Below, in pieces: positions 14,652 to 22,894 of a DNA stretch of 32,843 nt. A program made the position numbers and the translations under genes. Position 1 is the first letter of the stretch, and the number at the start of each line of letters is the position of its first letter. The stretch lies in NCBI GenBank assembly GCA_902800325.1, contig CADCDW010000022.1:1-32843 (forward strand). Reading direction: 5' to 3'. Source of the stretch: an uncultured Lachnospiraceae bacterium (GTDB lineage Bacteria > Bacillota > Clostridia > Lachnospirales > Lachnospiraceae). Below the pieces are notes generated by a model that made no database searches, had not been told where the DNA came from, and saw only the letters and a program-made list of their open reading frames with translations.

Positions 14652-14674
14652 ACAGATATATAAGGAGATACGAT

Positions 14675-15886
14675 ATGAAACTAAATGAAATTGGTATGAA
14701 AAAAGAAGATATAAAGGAAATGTATGATACATATTTTTATGAGACATTTAAGAGATTTGATTTTATAGCTGAAAGTGGACATGATGCTTATCTTACAGAT
14801 GAAGATGGAAAAGAGTATCTGGATTTTATGGCAGGTATAGCTGTAAATAGTGCCGGACATTGTAATCCTAAAGTCGTTGAGGCAATAAAGGCTCAGTGCG
14901 AGACTCTTATTCATGCATCAAATTATTGCTATACAATACCTCAGGGCATGCTTGCAAAGCTTATATGTGAAAGCATAGGTATGGAAAAAATTTATTTTCA
15001 AAACTCAGGAGCAGAAGCAAATGAGGTAATGATTAAGCTTGCAAGGAAATATGGCAAGGATAATTATGGCCCGAATCGTTACAAGATTGTGACGGCGATG
15101 AACAGCTTTCATGGCAGAACTCTTGCAACACTTGCAGCAACCGGTCAACCGGGATCCGCGATACAGCATAATTATGATCCGTTTATACCGGGTATAACAT
15201 ATGCTGAATTTAATAATCTTAAAGCTTTTGAAGAAGCCTGTGATGAGGATACCATAGCAGTTATGGTTGAACCTGTTCAGGGGGAAGGCGGAGTTATACC
15301 TGCAACAAAGGAGTTTTTGCAAGGTCTTAGAAAGCTTTGCGATGAAAGAGAAATGCTCTTATTATTTGACGAGGTTCAGACAGGATGGGGTAGAACCGGT
15401 AGCCTTATGGCATATATGGGATTTGATGTAAAACCGGATTGTGTAAGTATGGCAAAGGCTATGGGTGGTGGTATGCCTATAGGTGCTATGTGTACGAGTG
15501 CCAAGCTGGCACTTACATTTGGACCGGGTGCTCATGGAAGTACATATGCAGGTAATCCTGTATGTTGTGCTGCATCATATGCACAGGTTAAGGAGATTAT
15601 CGACAATAATCTTTCTGAAAACTCTGAAAGAATAGGAAAATATTTTAGGGAAATACTTGAAAAGCTTCCTCATGTAAAGGAGGTCAGGGGTATGGGACTT
15701 ATGATTGGCGTTGAATTTGATAAGGATATAGCAACAGATGTCAAATATAATTCAGCTGATGAAGGATTGCTTATGACTGCGGTAAGACCTGCCGTTATAA
15801 GGCTGGTACCACCGTTAAATGTCACAAAGGAACAATGTGATAAAGCTTTTGAGATTATTGATAAGGTTGTAAAAGAGCTTGTGTAA
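14675..15886 (+). CDS. argD: Acetylornithine aminotransferase (class III, PLP-dependent)
   Basis: A 403-residue class III aminotransferase that, in arginine synthesis, converts N-acetylglutamate semialdehyde to N-acetylornithine using glutamate. Key parts are GKEYLDFMAGIAVNSAGHCNP, FQNSGAEANEVMIKLARKYG, FHGRTLATLAATG, MVEPVQGEGGVIPA, LLLFDEVQTGWGRTG (the cofactor-binding Asp) and the PLP lysine Lys261 in SMAKAMGGGMPIGAM. Relatives include ornithine, succinylornithine and GABA aminotransferases; the length and the motif set best fit ArgD. ATG 14675 has AAGGAGA 6 bases upstream. No other arginine gene lies nearby, so it is a single-gene unit, with the unusual structured leader in front. Confidence 0.9.
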   Translation: MKLNEIGMKKEDIKEMYDTYFYETFKRFDFIAESGHDAYLTDEDGKEYLDFMAGIAVNSAGHCNPKVVEAIKAQCETLIHASNYCYTIPQGMLAKLICESIGMEKIYFQNSGAEANEVMIKLARKYGKDNYGPNRYKIVTAMNSFHGRTLATLAATGQPGSAIQHNYDPFIPGITYAEFNNLKAFEEACDEDTIAVMVEPVQGEGGVIPATKEFLQGLRKLCDEREMLLLFDEVQTGWGRTGSLMAYMGFDVKPDCVSMAKAMGGGMPIGAMCTSAKLALTFGPGAHGSTYAGNPVCCAASYAQVKEIIDNNLSENSERIGKYFREILEKLPHVKEVRGMGLMIGVEFDKDIATDVKYNSADEGLLMTAVRPAVIRLVPPLNVTKEQCDKAFEIIDKVVKELV

Positions 15887-15948
15887 TATGTATATTTTCA
15901 CATATAAGCAGGGTAGAATAATAAAAATGATACTTGGTGAGGTATAAA

Positions 15949-17328
15949 ATGGAAAGAATAAATGCATGGAAAACTTATGACGATAATTCAGTTAAGGAGC
16001 TTAACAAGCTGAGTGACGGATATAGAGAGTTTCTTGATAATGGTAAGACTGAAAGAGAATGTGTCAGGCAGATTATAAAAGCAGCAAAAGAAAAGGGATA
16101 TGTTAATCTGGCAGATTTAATCAAGGAGAATAAATCTGTTAAGGCAGGAGATAAGATATACAATATATGTATGGATAAGACCGTTGCATTGTTCAATATC
16201 GGTAGTAAGCCTATGGAACATGGTATCAACATACTTGGAGCTCATATAGATTCTCCTCGTATGGATATCAAACAGAATCCTTTATATGAAAAGGGTGATT
16301 TTGCTTATCTTGATACACATTATTATGGTGGTATAAAAAAATACCAGTGGGTAACACTTCCATTGGCTATACATGGTGTGGTTGTTAAAAAAGACGGTAA
16401 AGTTATCGACATAGCCATAGGCGAGAAAGCGGAGGATCCTGTTTTTTGTGTAACTGATCTTCTTATACATCTTGCAGGCGAGCAGATGGAAAAGAAAGCC
16501 AATAAGGTTATCGAGGGTGAAAATCTTGATATATTATTTGGAAGCATACCTTTAAAAAATGAGGAAAAAGATGCATTTAAGAAAAATGTTTTGAATATAA
16601 TCAAGGATAATTATGATATAGAAGAGGAAGATTTTATATCTGCTGAGCTTGAAGTTGTTCCGGCAGGAAAGGCAAAAGAAGCCGGTATAGACAGGAGTAT
16701 GATAATGTCCTACGGACAGGACGACAGAGTATGTGCTTATACTTCCATGCTCGCGATGCTTGAGATTGACAGTGTTGAGAAAACCACCTGTTGCCTTCTT
16801 ACAGATAAAGAGGAGATAGGAAGCGTCGGGGCTACAGGTATGCAATCCAGATTTTTTGAAAATACGGTTGCGGAGATAATTAACCTTCAGGGAGATTACA
16901 GCGATATCTCATTAAGAAGATGCCTGGCAGCTTCAAGAATGCTTTCTTCTGATGTAAATGCAGGATATGATCCATTATTTGAAAGTGCATTTGATAAAAA
17001 TAATGCTTCATATTTCGGAAGAGGAGTTGTATTTAGCAAGTTTACGGGCTCAAGAGGTAAGTCCGGTTCGAATGATGCCAATGCTGAGTATCTTGCAGAT
17101 ATCAGAAAGATAATGGATGATAATGGTATAGCTTTTCAAACAGCAGAACTTGGAAAGGTAGATGTCGGCGGAGGCGGAACCATAGCATATATACTTTCAT
17201 TATACGGTATGGAGGTAATAGATTGTGGTGTAGCTGTATTAAATATGCATGCTCCTTGGGAGATTACTTCAAAGGCTGATATATACGAAGCATATAAGTG
17301 CTATAAAGCATTTTTGAAAGAGGCATAA
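15949..17328 (+). CDS. M18-family aspartyl/leucyl aminopeptidase
   Basis: A 459-residue dinuclear zinc aminopeptidase that removes N-terminal, often acidic, residues from cytosolic peptides. Metal-binding and catalytic segments are visible: LGAHIDSPRMD (His and Asp), SYGQDDRVCAYTSM (bridging Asp), TDKEEIGSVGATGMQS (catalytic Glu pair), GSRGKSGSNDANAEY and the final His in NMHAPWEITSKADIYEAY. It is close to the ApeA/ApeB group. GGTGAGGT (15936-15943) precedes ATG 15949; the TTG at 15934 overlaps that site and is unlikely. It follows argD by 62 bases with no terminator between, so it may be co-transcribed. Confidence 0.92.
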   Translation: MERINAWKTYDDNSVKELNKLSDGYREFLDNGKTERECVRQIIKAAKEKGYVNLADLIKENKSVKAGDKIYNICMDKTVALFNIGSKPMEHGINILGAHIDSPRMDIKQNPLYEKGDFAYLDTHYYGGIKKYQWVTLPLAIHGVVVKKDGKVIDIAIGEKAEDPVFCVTDLLIHLAGEQMEKKANKVIEGENLDILFGSIPLKNEEKDAFKKNVLNIIKDNYDIEEEDFISAELEVVPAGKAKEAGIDRSMIMSYGQDDRVCAYTSMLAMLEIDSVEKTTCCLLTDKEEIGSVGATGMQSRFFENTVAEIINLQGDYSDISLRRCLAASRMLSSDVNAGYDPLFESAFDKNNASYFGRGVVFSKFTGSRGKSGSNDANAEYLADIRKIMDDNGIAFQTAELGKVDVGGGGTIAYILSLYGMEVIDCGVAVLNMHAPWEITSKADIYEAYKCYKAFLKEA

Positions 17329-17380
17329 ATATATTTTATAAAAAACATATGAATGATGATAAATATTTGTGGTTTAGCTT

Positions 17381-20300
17381 ATGAAAAATGTTAAAAGTCA
17401 ATTTAAAAAGAAAATTCAGGCATTCCTTATGGTATGCCTTTTTCTCGTGCCGTTAATAGGACTTTACTCCGTTTCATATGCCAAGGATACGTATCTTTCA
17501 GCTTATAACCAGATAGTTTACAATCAGAATAACGGAATAGGCAATAATGAGGTTAATTGTATACTCCAGTCTTCATCAGGATATATATGGATTGGAACAG
17601 ATGGCGGTTTATACAGATATAATGGCTCTAATTTTGCGGCTATAAACTTGTGGGATACCGAGAGTACGGATGTATATTCGATAAATTGCCTTATGCAGGA
17701 TAGTTCCGGAAGAGTATGGAGTGGAACAGGCAATTATGGTCTTTTTTATCTTAAAGACGGAGAATATAAGCATCTTGAAAATGAGTATTATGATGGTATA
17801 AAAACTATAACGGATATATGTGAAACAGAGGATGGAAGCATATTTGTATCTACCCCTAAGGGGATGTATACGGTTGCTGACGGAAATGACGGAAACATGG
17901 CTATGACTATGCTTTTTGAGGACGAGCTTACGGGAGTGGAGTTTGGAAAAATTGTGTCTGATAAAAATACTGTCTATGCTATAGCCGGAAATAATGATAT
18001 TTATATATTTGACAAAACTGCAGGATATGAAGTTATCAGTACACTTGAAATGACCGGAGGAGATGATCTGAAATGCATTTCTTATATAAATGACAGAATA
18101 TACGTAGGAACATCCGGCAGAAATGTTATAGCCATAAGGGATAAAGATAACTATGGCTTGCTTGAAACAGATTTGTATGGAATCAATAAAATTATGATGG
18201 ATAGCGATGACTGTGTATGGATATGTGCAGATAACGGCATAGGTTTCTTTGGAGGCGGTAATTCCTTTACCAAGCTTTCAGAGTGTAAAATAGACAGTTA
18301 TCTTTCGGATATAATCGAGGATTATGAGGGTAATTACTGGATAGCTTCGTACAGAATGGGAGTATTGCTTTTATCAAAAAGTAAATTTGTAGATTATAAT
18401 ATGTACAGTGGATTGCCTGAAACTATGGTAAATGCTGTATTTATCTATAAAAATAATCAGTATATATGTACAGATGATGGACTTATCATATATGATATTA
18501 CAGGGGAAAGAGTTACAAATTCACTCACAGAGGCTTTAGACGGCATAAGTATCCGTGATATAATAGCTGATTCGGATGGGAATCTTTGGATATGTACCTA
18601 CAGAAAATATGGCTTGATCAAGTATTATCCCGATAAAAATACAATCGAAGAAGCATTATTCAGTATTAGTCGCGGAACCGGTCTTCCAAGCAACTCTGTA
18701 AATGCATGTATAGAGCTGGACAATGGCAATATTGCTGCTGCAACAAGTGAAGGGATTGCCATTGTAAGCAAGAGTGGTGAGATACTTCATACATTTGTCA
18801 GTAAGGACGGACTTGCACAGGATAATATACTATGTATTCTTCAGGATAGAAAAGGATATATATATGCAGGTACTGACGGCGGGACGTTATATGTTTTCCA
18901 GAGAAATATAAGTGAGATAATAGAAAGCTTTGATGAAGAAAGCGGTCTTAATGCCAATATGATCTTATCCGTTAAGGAGGGAGAAAAGGGTATATGGGTC
19001 GGTACGGATAACGGACTTGGTTTTTATAACGATACCTACAGACAGGTATCTAATATCGAGTATTCAAATAATATCTATGATTTGATAATAAATGAAGATT
19101 TTGTCTGGATCATAAGTTCTATGGGCGTTCTTAGAACGACAGAGGATGAGTTACTTGATTCCAATGGTATATCCGGAAGGTACTTTGATGTAGATGATGG
19201 TCTTAATAAGACAATCAATACTTACAGTAAATCTTTTATTGATAAAAACGGAGTACTATATATATGTTGTAATACCGGAGTAAGTTCACTTGATACATCT
19301 GACATATCCTATAATCAGATTGCACCCAAAATCAGGGTTACAGCAGTTGATGTTGACGGAAAAAGATATGAATTTGATGATCTTGCCAATGGTCTTAAGG
19401 TCGGACATGATGTTACTAAGATAACTATAGATTTTGCAGTTTTCAGTTACCGAAACAGAGGTGATATACGGGTTGAGTATAAGCTTGAAGGTTTTGACGA
19501 GGAGTCTGTTCTCATATCAGGCAATGATACCATGCAGGCTGTCTATACCAATCTGGATGGAGGAATATATACTTTCCACATAAATGCATATAATGGTGAT
19601 GGAACACCTTGTGAAAATGAGATATCATTTACTATTGAAAAAGAAAACAGTTTTGCTGAAAATCCTGTTTCCAGAATACTTATGGTAAGTGGAATATTGA
19701 TCGTGGTTCTGCTTCTGGTTGTGGGTATACTTAGAATGCGTAGGAGCATAAAGAATAAAAATAAGGCTCTGGAAAAGCTTTCTAAAGAGCATGAAGAGGT
19801 AATAAAAACCAGCACTGCTAAAAATGATTATCTTGCCAATATGAGTAATGAGATAAAGACTCCTGTAAATGCGATGGTTTCAAAGGCTGACGAGCTTATA
19901 AAACTTATGGATAAAGAAGATACCTATAGAGAAAATGTGCAGGATATATATGATATAGGCAATGGCATACTTGATAAAGTTGATGATATTATTCTTCTGG
20001 CTAAAATTGAAGGAGGAAGAATCGAAACTGTCAATAAACCATATTCTGTTTCAACGATTGTTTACAATCTTTCCGAATATGCCAAGGAGAAAATTGATTC
20101 GGAAAATATTAAGCTTTTCGTTGAAATAGGTGACAACATATCAGATAATCTTATAGGTGATGAAGATAAAATTGAAAATGTCTTAAAGATATTTTTGGAT
20201 AATGCCATTCAATATACAAAAGAGGGCTCTATAACTATTTCAGTTGATTCTTACGATTACAATGATAAGGAAGTCAGTATGAGTTATACTATTTCAGATA

Positions 20301-21670
20301 CCGGAGTAGGAATACAAGAGGACAGGCTTTCGGATATATTTGAAGTTTATAGTATAGTCGATAACAGAAAAAATAATATAAGTAAGGGTGATGGAATAGG
20401 TCTCGCTATAGCAAAAGGATATACAAAGCTTTTGGATGGAGATATTGCTGTTGAAAGTGTATATGGCGCAGGTTCTAACTTTACTCTTTCATTGAATCAG
20501 GAAATTGCAGATGCAGCGCATTTGGACAATGAAAGAGAAAAAATTGAAGATATCGTATCACAGGAGATAGCTGATAAAATATGGCTTCCTGAAGTTAATG
20601 CTCTTGTTGTTGATGATGAAACAGTGAGCCGGGAAGTATCCGTAAAAACACTTGAAAGCTTTGAAATGAAGATAGATACCGCTGATTCCGGAATATCGGC
20701 TATAGATATGGTTATGAACAATGATTATGATGTCGTATTTATGGATTTGGTTATGCCGATAATGAATGGCACTGATACCATGAAGGAGATACGAAGCCTT
20801 GATGGCGATAAATATATGCTGTTACCTATTATTTCACTTGATTATGATGCGGTTTCAGATAATAGTGATATTCTTTTGGAAAACGGTTTTACAGGCTCGC
20901 TTCTTAAGCCTATGGATATCAGAAGGGTTGCAGCTATGCTTATGGATTGTCTTCCTGAAGATAAGATTAAGGAAAAATCAAGCAATGTTGCAGGCAATAT
21001 TAAAAATTCCCAATACGCCGAGGGATTATCAAGATTAGAAGATGATATAAATATAAAGAAAGCTATAGAGAAAATAGGCGGAAGTATAGATGTGTTTAAT
21101 AAGATACTTCGGTCCTTTTATAGGAAAAACAGCAATCTTAAAGATATAATTGAAGCTCACGGAGTTGAAGATACGAGATGGTTTAAGCAAAGAATACATA
21201 CACTTAAGGCCTCAAGTTACAATGTTGGAGCATATGCATTTTCTCAGGAAGCAGCAAGGATTGAGGCTGCCATAAACTCTGATAATAAAACCTATCTAAA
21301 CAATAATTTTGATAAACTTCTTGAACATCTTGATGAGCTTATGAATAATATTGGAGAGTACTTCGAATTTGTTGATGGAGTTGATGGAGTAAAAGCGGAA
21401 AGTGATGACAAGGGTTATGATAAAAAAATGAATGATGATACTGATTCAGGTGAAGGTACGGTCATAGATATAGTTCTGCTTAAGAAACTCGATACGTTGG
21501 TTGGCATCGGTCGTTTTGATGATGCGGATGTGACTTTGGCAGATATCAACAAGAGGACTTATATAGGAGAAGCCGGTGATTTTATGACTGTTCTTAATGA
21601 GAGTATTAAAGAGGGAGATAAGGATAAGATTCATGAACTTATAACTACTTATATTGATTTGAATTCCTGA
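17381..21670 (+). CDS. Propeller-type hybrid sensor protein with Asn in place of the phospho-accepting His
   Basis: A 1429-residue membrane sensor. Residues 1-34 are a signal peptide. About 45-640 carry two-component-regulator propeller repeats (YIWIGTDGGLYRY, RVWSGTGNYGLFYL, LWICTYRKYGLIKY, GIWVGTDNGLGFY). A Y_Y_Y domain lies near 690-755 (VEYKLEGFDEESVL), and a membrane helix at about 767-787. The kinase region reads YLANMSNEIKTPVNAM, where relatives have MSHEIRTP: Asn823 (codon AAT at 19847) replaces His. The ATPase part keeps DNAIQY, DTGVGIQ and GDGIGLAIA. The receiver keeps Asp1122 and Lys1176 but has Asp1154 at the usual Thr/Ser. An Hpt domain keeps His1273 (IHTLKASSYNVGA). A final domain of about 70 residues is unknown. 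No strong ribosome site precedes the start, so expression may be low. Confidence 0.9.
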   Translation: MKNVKSQFKKKIQAFLMVCLFLVPLIGLYSVSYAKDTYLSAYNQIVYNQNNGIGNNEVNCILQSSSGYIWIGTDGGLYRYNGSNFAAINLWDTESTDVYSINCLMQDSSGRVWSGTGNYGLFYLKDGEYKHLENEYYDGIKTITDICETEDGSIFVSTPKGMYTVADGNDGNMAMTMLFEDELTGVEFGKIVSDKNTVYAIAGNNDIYIFDKTAGYEVISTLEMTGGDDLKCISYINDRIYVGTSGRNVIAIRDKDNYGLLETDLYGINKIMMDSDDCVWICADNGIGFFGGGNSFTKLSECKIDSYLSDIIEDYEGNYWIASYRMGVLLLSKSKFVDYNMYSGLPETMVNAVFIYKNNQYICTDDGLIIYDITGERVTNSLTEALDGISIRDIIADSDGNLWICTYRKYGLIKYYPDKNTIEEALFSISRGTGLPSNSVNACIELDNGNIAAATSEGIAIVSKSGEILHTFVSKDGLAQDNILCILQDRKGYIYAGTDGGTLYVFQRNISEIIESFDEESGLNANMILSVKEGEKGIWVGTDNGLGFYNDTYRQVSNIEYSNNIYDLIINEDFVWIISSMGVLRTTEDELLDSNGISGRYFDVDDGLNKTINTYSKSFIDKNGVLYICCNTGVSSLDTSDISYNQIAPKIRVTAVDVDGKRYEFDDLANGLKVGHDVTKITIDFAVFSYRNRGDIRVEYKLEGFDEESVLISGNDTMQAVYTNLDGGIYTFHINAYNGDGTPCENEISFTIEKENSFAENPVSRILMVSGILIVVLLLVVGILRMRRSIKNKNKALEKLSKEHEEVIKTSTAKNDYLANMSNEIKTPVNAMVSKADELIKLMDKEDTYRENVQDIYDIGNGILDKVDDIILLAKIEGGRIETVNKPYSVSTIVYNLSEYAKEKIDSENIKLFVEIGDNISDNLIGDEDKIENVLKIFLDNAIQYTKEGSITISVDSYDYNDKEVSMSYTISDTGVGIQEDRLSDIFEVYSIVDNRKNNISKGDGIGLAIAKGYTKLLDGDIAVESVYGAGSNFTLSLNQEIADAAHLDNEREKIEDIVSQEIADKIWLPEVNALVVDDETVSREVSVKTLESFEMKIDTADSGISAIDMVMNNDYDVVFMDLVMPIMNGTDTMKEIRSLDGDKYMLLPIISLDYDAVSDNSDILLENGFTGSLLKPMDIRRVAAMLMDCLPEDKIKEKSSNVAGNIKNSQYAEGLSRLEDDINIKKAIEKIGGSIDVFNKILRSFYRKNSNLKDIIEAHGVEDTRWFKQRIHTLKASSYNVGAYAFSQEAARIEAAINSDNKTYLNNNFDKLLEHLDELMNNIGEYFEFVDGVDGVKAESDDKGYDKKMNDDTDSGEGTVIDIVLLKKLDTLVGIGRFDDADVTLADINKRTYIGEAGDFMTVLNESIKEGDKDKIHELITTYIDLNS

Positions 21671-21778
21671 AAGCGTAAATTTATATTTTATGATATTTGT
21701 TTTGAGGTACGTTGCTTTTATGAGAAATGATAGAAAAGTAGTGGAAACGGATGATAGTAAATTTTTTAAAAAAACCGG

Positions 21779-21807
21779 TTGACACAATTAAAACATTATG
21801 TTAATAT
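21779..21807 (+). promoter_or_regulatory. Promoter of tRNA-Gly
   Basis: A perfect TTGACA (21779-21784), 17 bp and TAATAT (21802-21807). The start point near 21814 lies about 25 bases before the mature tRNA. Confidence 0.75.
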
Positions 21808-21838
21808 ATGTCTTGTCGTTATGAAACGGCAAGCAAAT

Positions 21839-21910
<72 letters not shown>

Positions 21911-21914
21911 TTTA

Positions 21915-21970
21915 TTATGAAAAAAATAAGGATATTCCCTTTTAGGGATATCCTTATTTTTTTTCATAAT
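21915..21970 (+). terminator. Strong terminator after tRNA-Gly
   Basis: A near-perfect palindrome running from ATTATG at 21915 to CATAAT at 21970. The core AAGGATATTCCC pairs with GGGATATCCTT around a short loop, flanked by A-runs on the left and T8 on the right. It would end transcription in both directions. Confidence 0.9.
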
Positions 21971-21980
21971 ACGAGCCCCC

Positions 21981-22024
21981 GCCGGGGCTCGAAGGTTCGA
22001 TCGTCTCGTCTGCCGACTCGGTCC
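21981..22024 (+). repeat. 44-bp repeat, copy 1 (tRNA-like sequence)
   Basis: Identical to 22087-22130. It contains GGTTCGATC and GTCTCG, as found in the T arm and 3' end of the neighbouring tRNA-Gly, and ends CCGACTCGGTCC. In this copy a GAGCCCC/GGGGCTC hairpin forms with the sequence just upstream. It is far richer in G+C than the surrounding DNA. Confidence 0.75.
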
Positions 22025-22071
22025 GCGCTAAACGCTTGCCACCGGCAAGCAGCGCCGTCTCGCGCTCTTTT
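22025..22071 (+). repeat. Hairpin and 12-base copy of the tRNA-Gly 3' end between the 44-bp repeats
   Basis: GCGCT...GCTTGCC pairs with GGCAAGC...AGCGC. Then CCGTCTCGCGCT (22055-22066) repeats the last 12 bases of tRNA-Gly (21899-21910) exactly, followed by CTTTT. It looks like the remains of a duplicated tRNA 3' end. Confidence 0.5.
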
Positions 22072-22086
22072 GTATAACACAAGCTT

Positions 22087-22130
22087 GCCGGGGCTCGAAG
22101 GTTCGATCGTCTCGTCTGCCGACTCGGTCC
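22087..22130 (+). repeat. 44-bp repeat, copy 2
   Basis: Exactly the same 44 bases as 21981-22024. This copy is followed by ATTTTTTTT, so a transcript through it could end here, and it lies immediately before the direct-repeat operator of the ABC transporter. Confidence 0.75.
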
Positions 22131-22140
22131 ATTTTTTTTA

Positions 22141-22174
22141 TGTAACTTTGTTGTAACTTTGGGTGTTGTATAAT
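22141..22174 (+). promoter_or_regulatory. Direct-repeat operator and activator-type promoter of the ABC transporter module
   Basis: TGTAACTTTG occurs at 22141-22150 and again at 22152-22161, an 11-bp period typical of OmpR/PhoB-family sites and matching the WalR pattern TGTWAH-N5-TGTWAH. A good -10 (TATAAT, 22169-22174) follows, but no consensus -35 lies at the right distance; the repeats occupy that place. This suggests an activator-dependent promoter. The best candidate regulator is the response regulator encoded at 25586, but a WalR-like protein is possible. Confidence 0.55.
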
Positions 22175-22222
22175 GCGTTTAAGATAAAAAACAATGTAAT
22201 GCTAAAAAGGGAGGATATATAA

Positions 22223-22891
22223 ATGGAGATTTTGAAAGTAGAGGATTTAACAAAGATTTATGGAAAGGATGAGGCGGAAGTTGTTGCGCTTGATCACGCA
22301 TCTTTTTCAGTAGAAAAGGGAGAATTTGTGGCAATTGTTGGTGCATCGGGAAGTGGTAAGTCAACATTGTTGCATTTAATAGGCGGAGTAGACAGACCGA
22401 CATCCGGAAAAGTTTTTATAGATGGTAATGACTTGTCACAGCTTGATGATGACAAACTGGCTATATTCAGGAGAAGGCAGGTAGGACTTATATATCAGTT
22501 TTATAATTTGATTCCTATCTTAAATGTTGAGGAAAATATCACACTTCCGCTTTCTCTCGATAATAGAGAAGTGGATGAAAAAAAATTAGAGGAGATGTTA
22601 AGATTATTGGGACTATATGAAAGAAGAAAACATCTGCCGCATGAGCTTTCAGGTGGGCAGCAGCAGAGAACTTCAATCGGACGTGCTCTTATAACAAATC
22701 CGTCTATTATACTTGCCGATGAGCCGACAGGTAATCTTGACTCAAAATCAAGTGATGAGATAGTAGCACTTCTCAAAAAATCGAATAAGGATTTTGCGCA
22801 GACTATAATTATGATTACTCACAATATGGAAATTGCCGGGATGGCAGACAGGATAATTAAAATCGAAGATGGAAGATTAAGTGAGGTATAG
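22223..22891 (+). CDS. ABC transporter ATPase, MacB/LolD/BceA type
   Basis: A 222-residue ATP-binding subunit. It has Walker A ([12 protein letters not shown]), Q-loop ([16 protein letters not shown]), signature [15 protein letters not shown], Walker [12 protein letters not shown] and the switch His in MITHNMEIA. The [16 protein letters not shown] segment and compact size are typical of MacB-family ATPases that power FtsX-type permeases, which transmit mechanical force and commonly act in antimicrobial-peptide resistance or lipoprotein handling rather than classical transport. GGGAGGA lies 7 bases or more before the ATG. The permease starts 3 bases after its stop, and the two-component genes follow. 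Confidence 0.95.
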   Translation: MEILKVEDLTKIYGKDEAEVVALDHASFSVEKGEFVAIVGASGSGKSTLLHLIGGVDRPTSGKVFIDGNDLSQLDDDKLAIFRRRQVGLIYQFYNLIPILNVEENITLPLSLDNREVDEKKLEEMLRLLGLYERRKHLPHELSGGQQQRTSIGRALITNPSIILADEPTGNLDSKSSDEIVALLKKSNKDFAQTIIMITHNMEIAGMADRIIKIEDGRLSEV

Positions 22892-22894
22892 GAT

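Noticed and set aside
21981-22130. CRISPR array suggested by two identical repeats
   Set aside because: There are only two copies, the repeat is 44 bases with a 62-base spacer containing tRNA sequence, and no cas genes are present.
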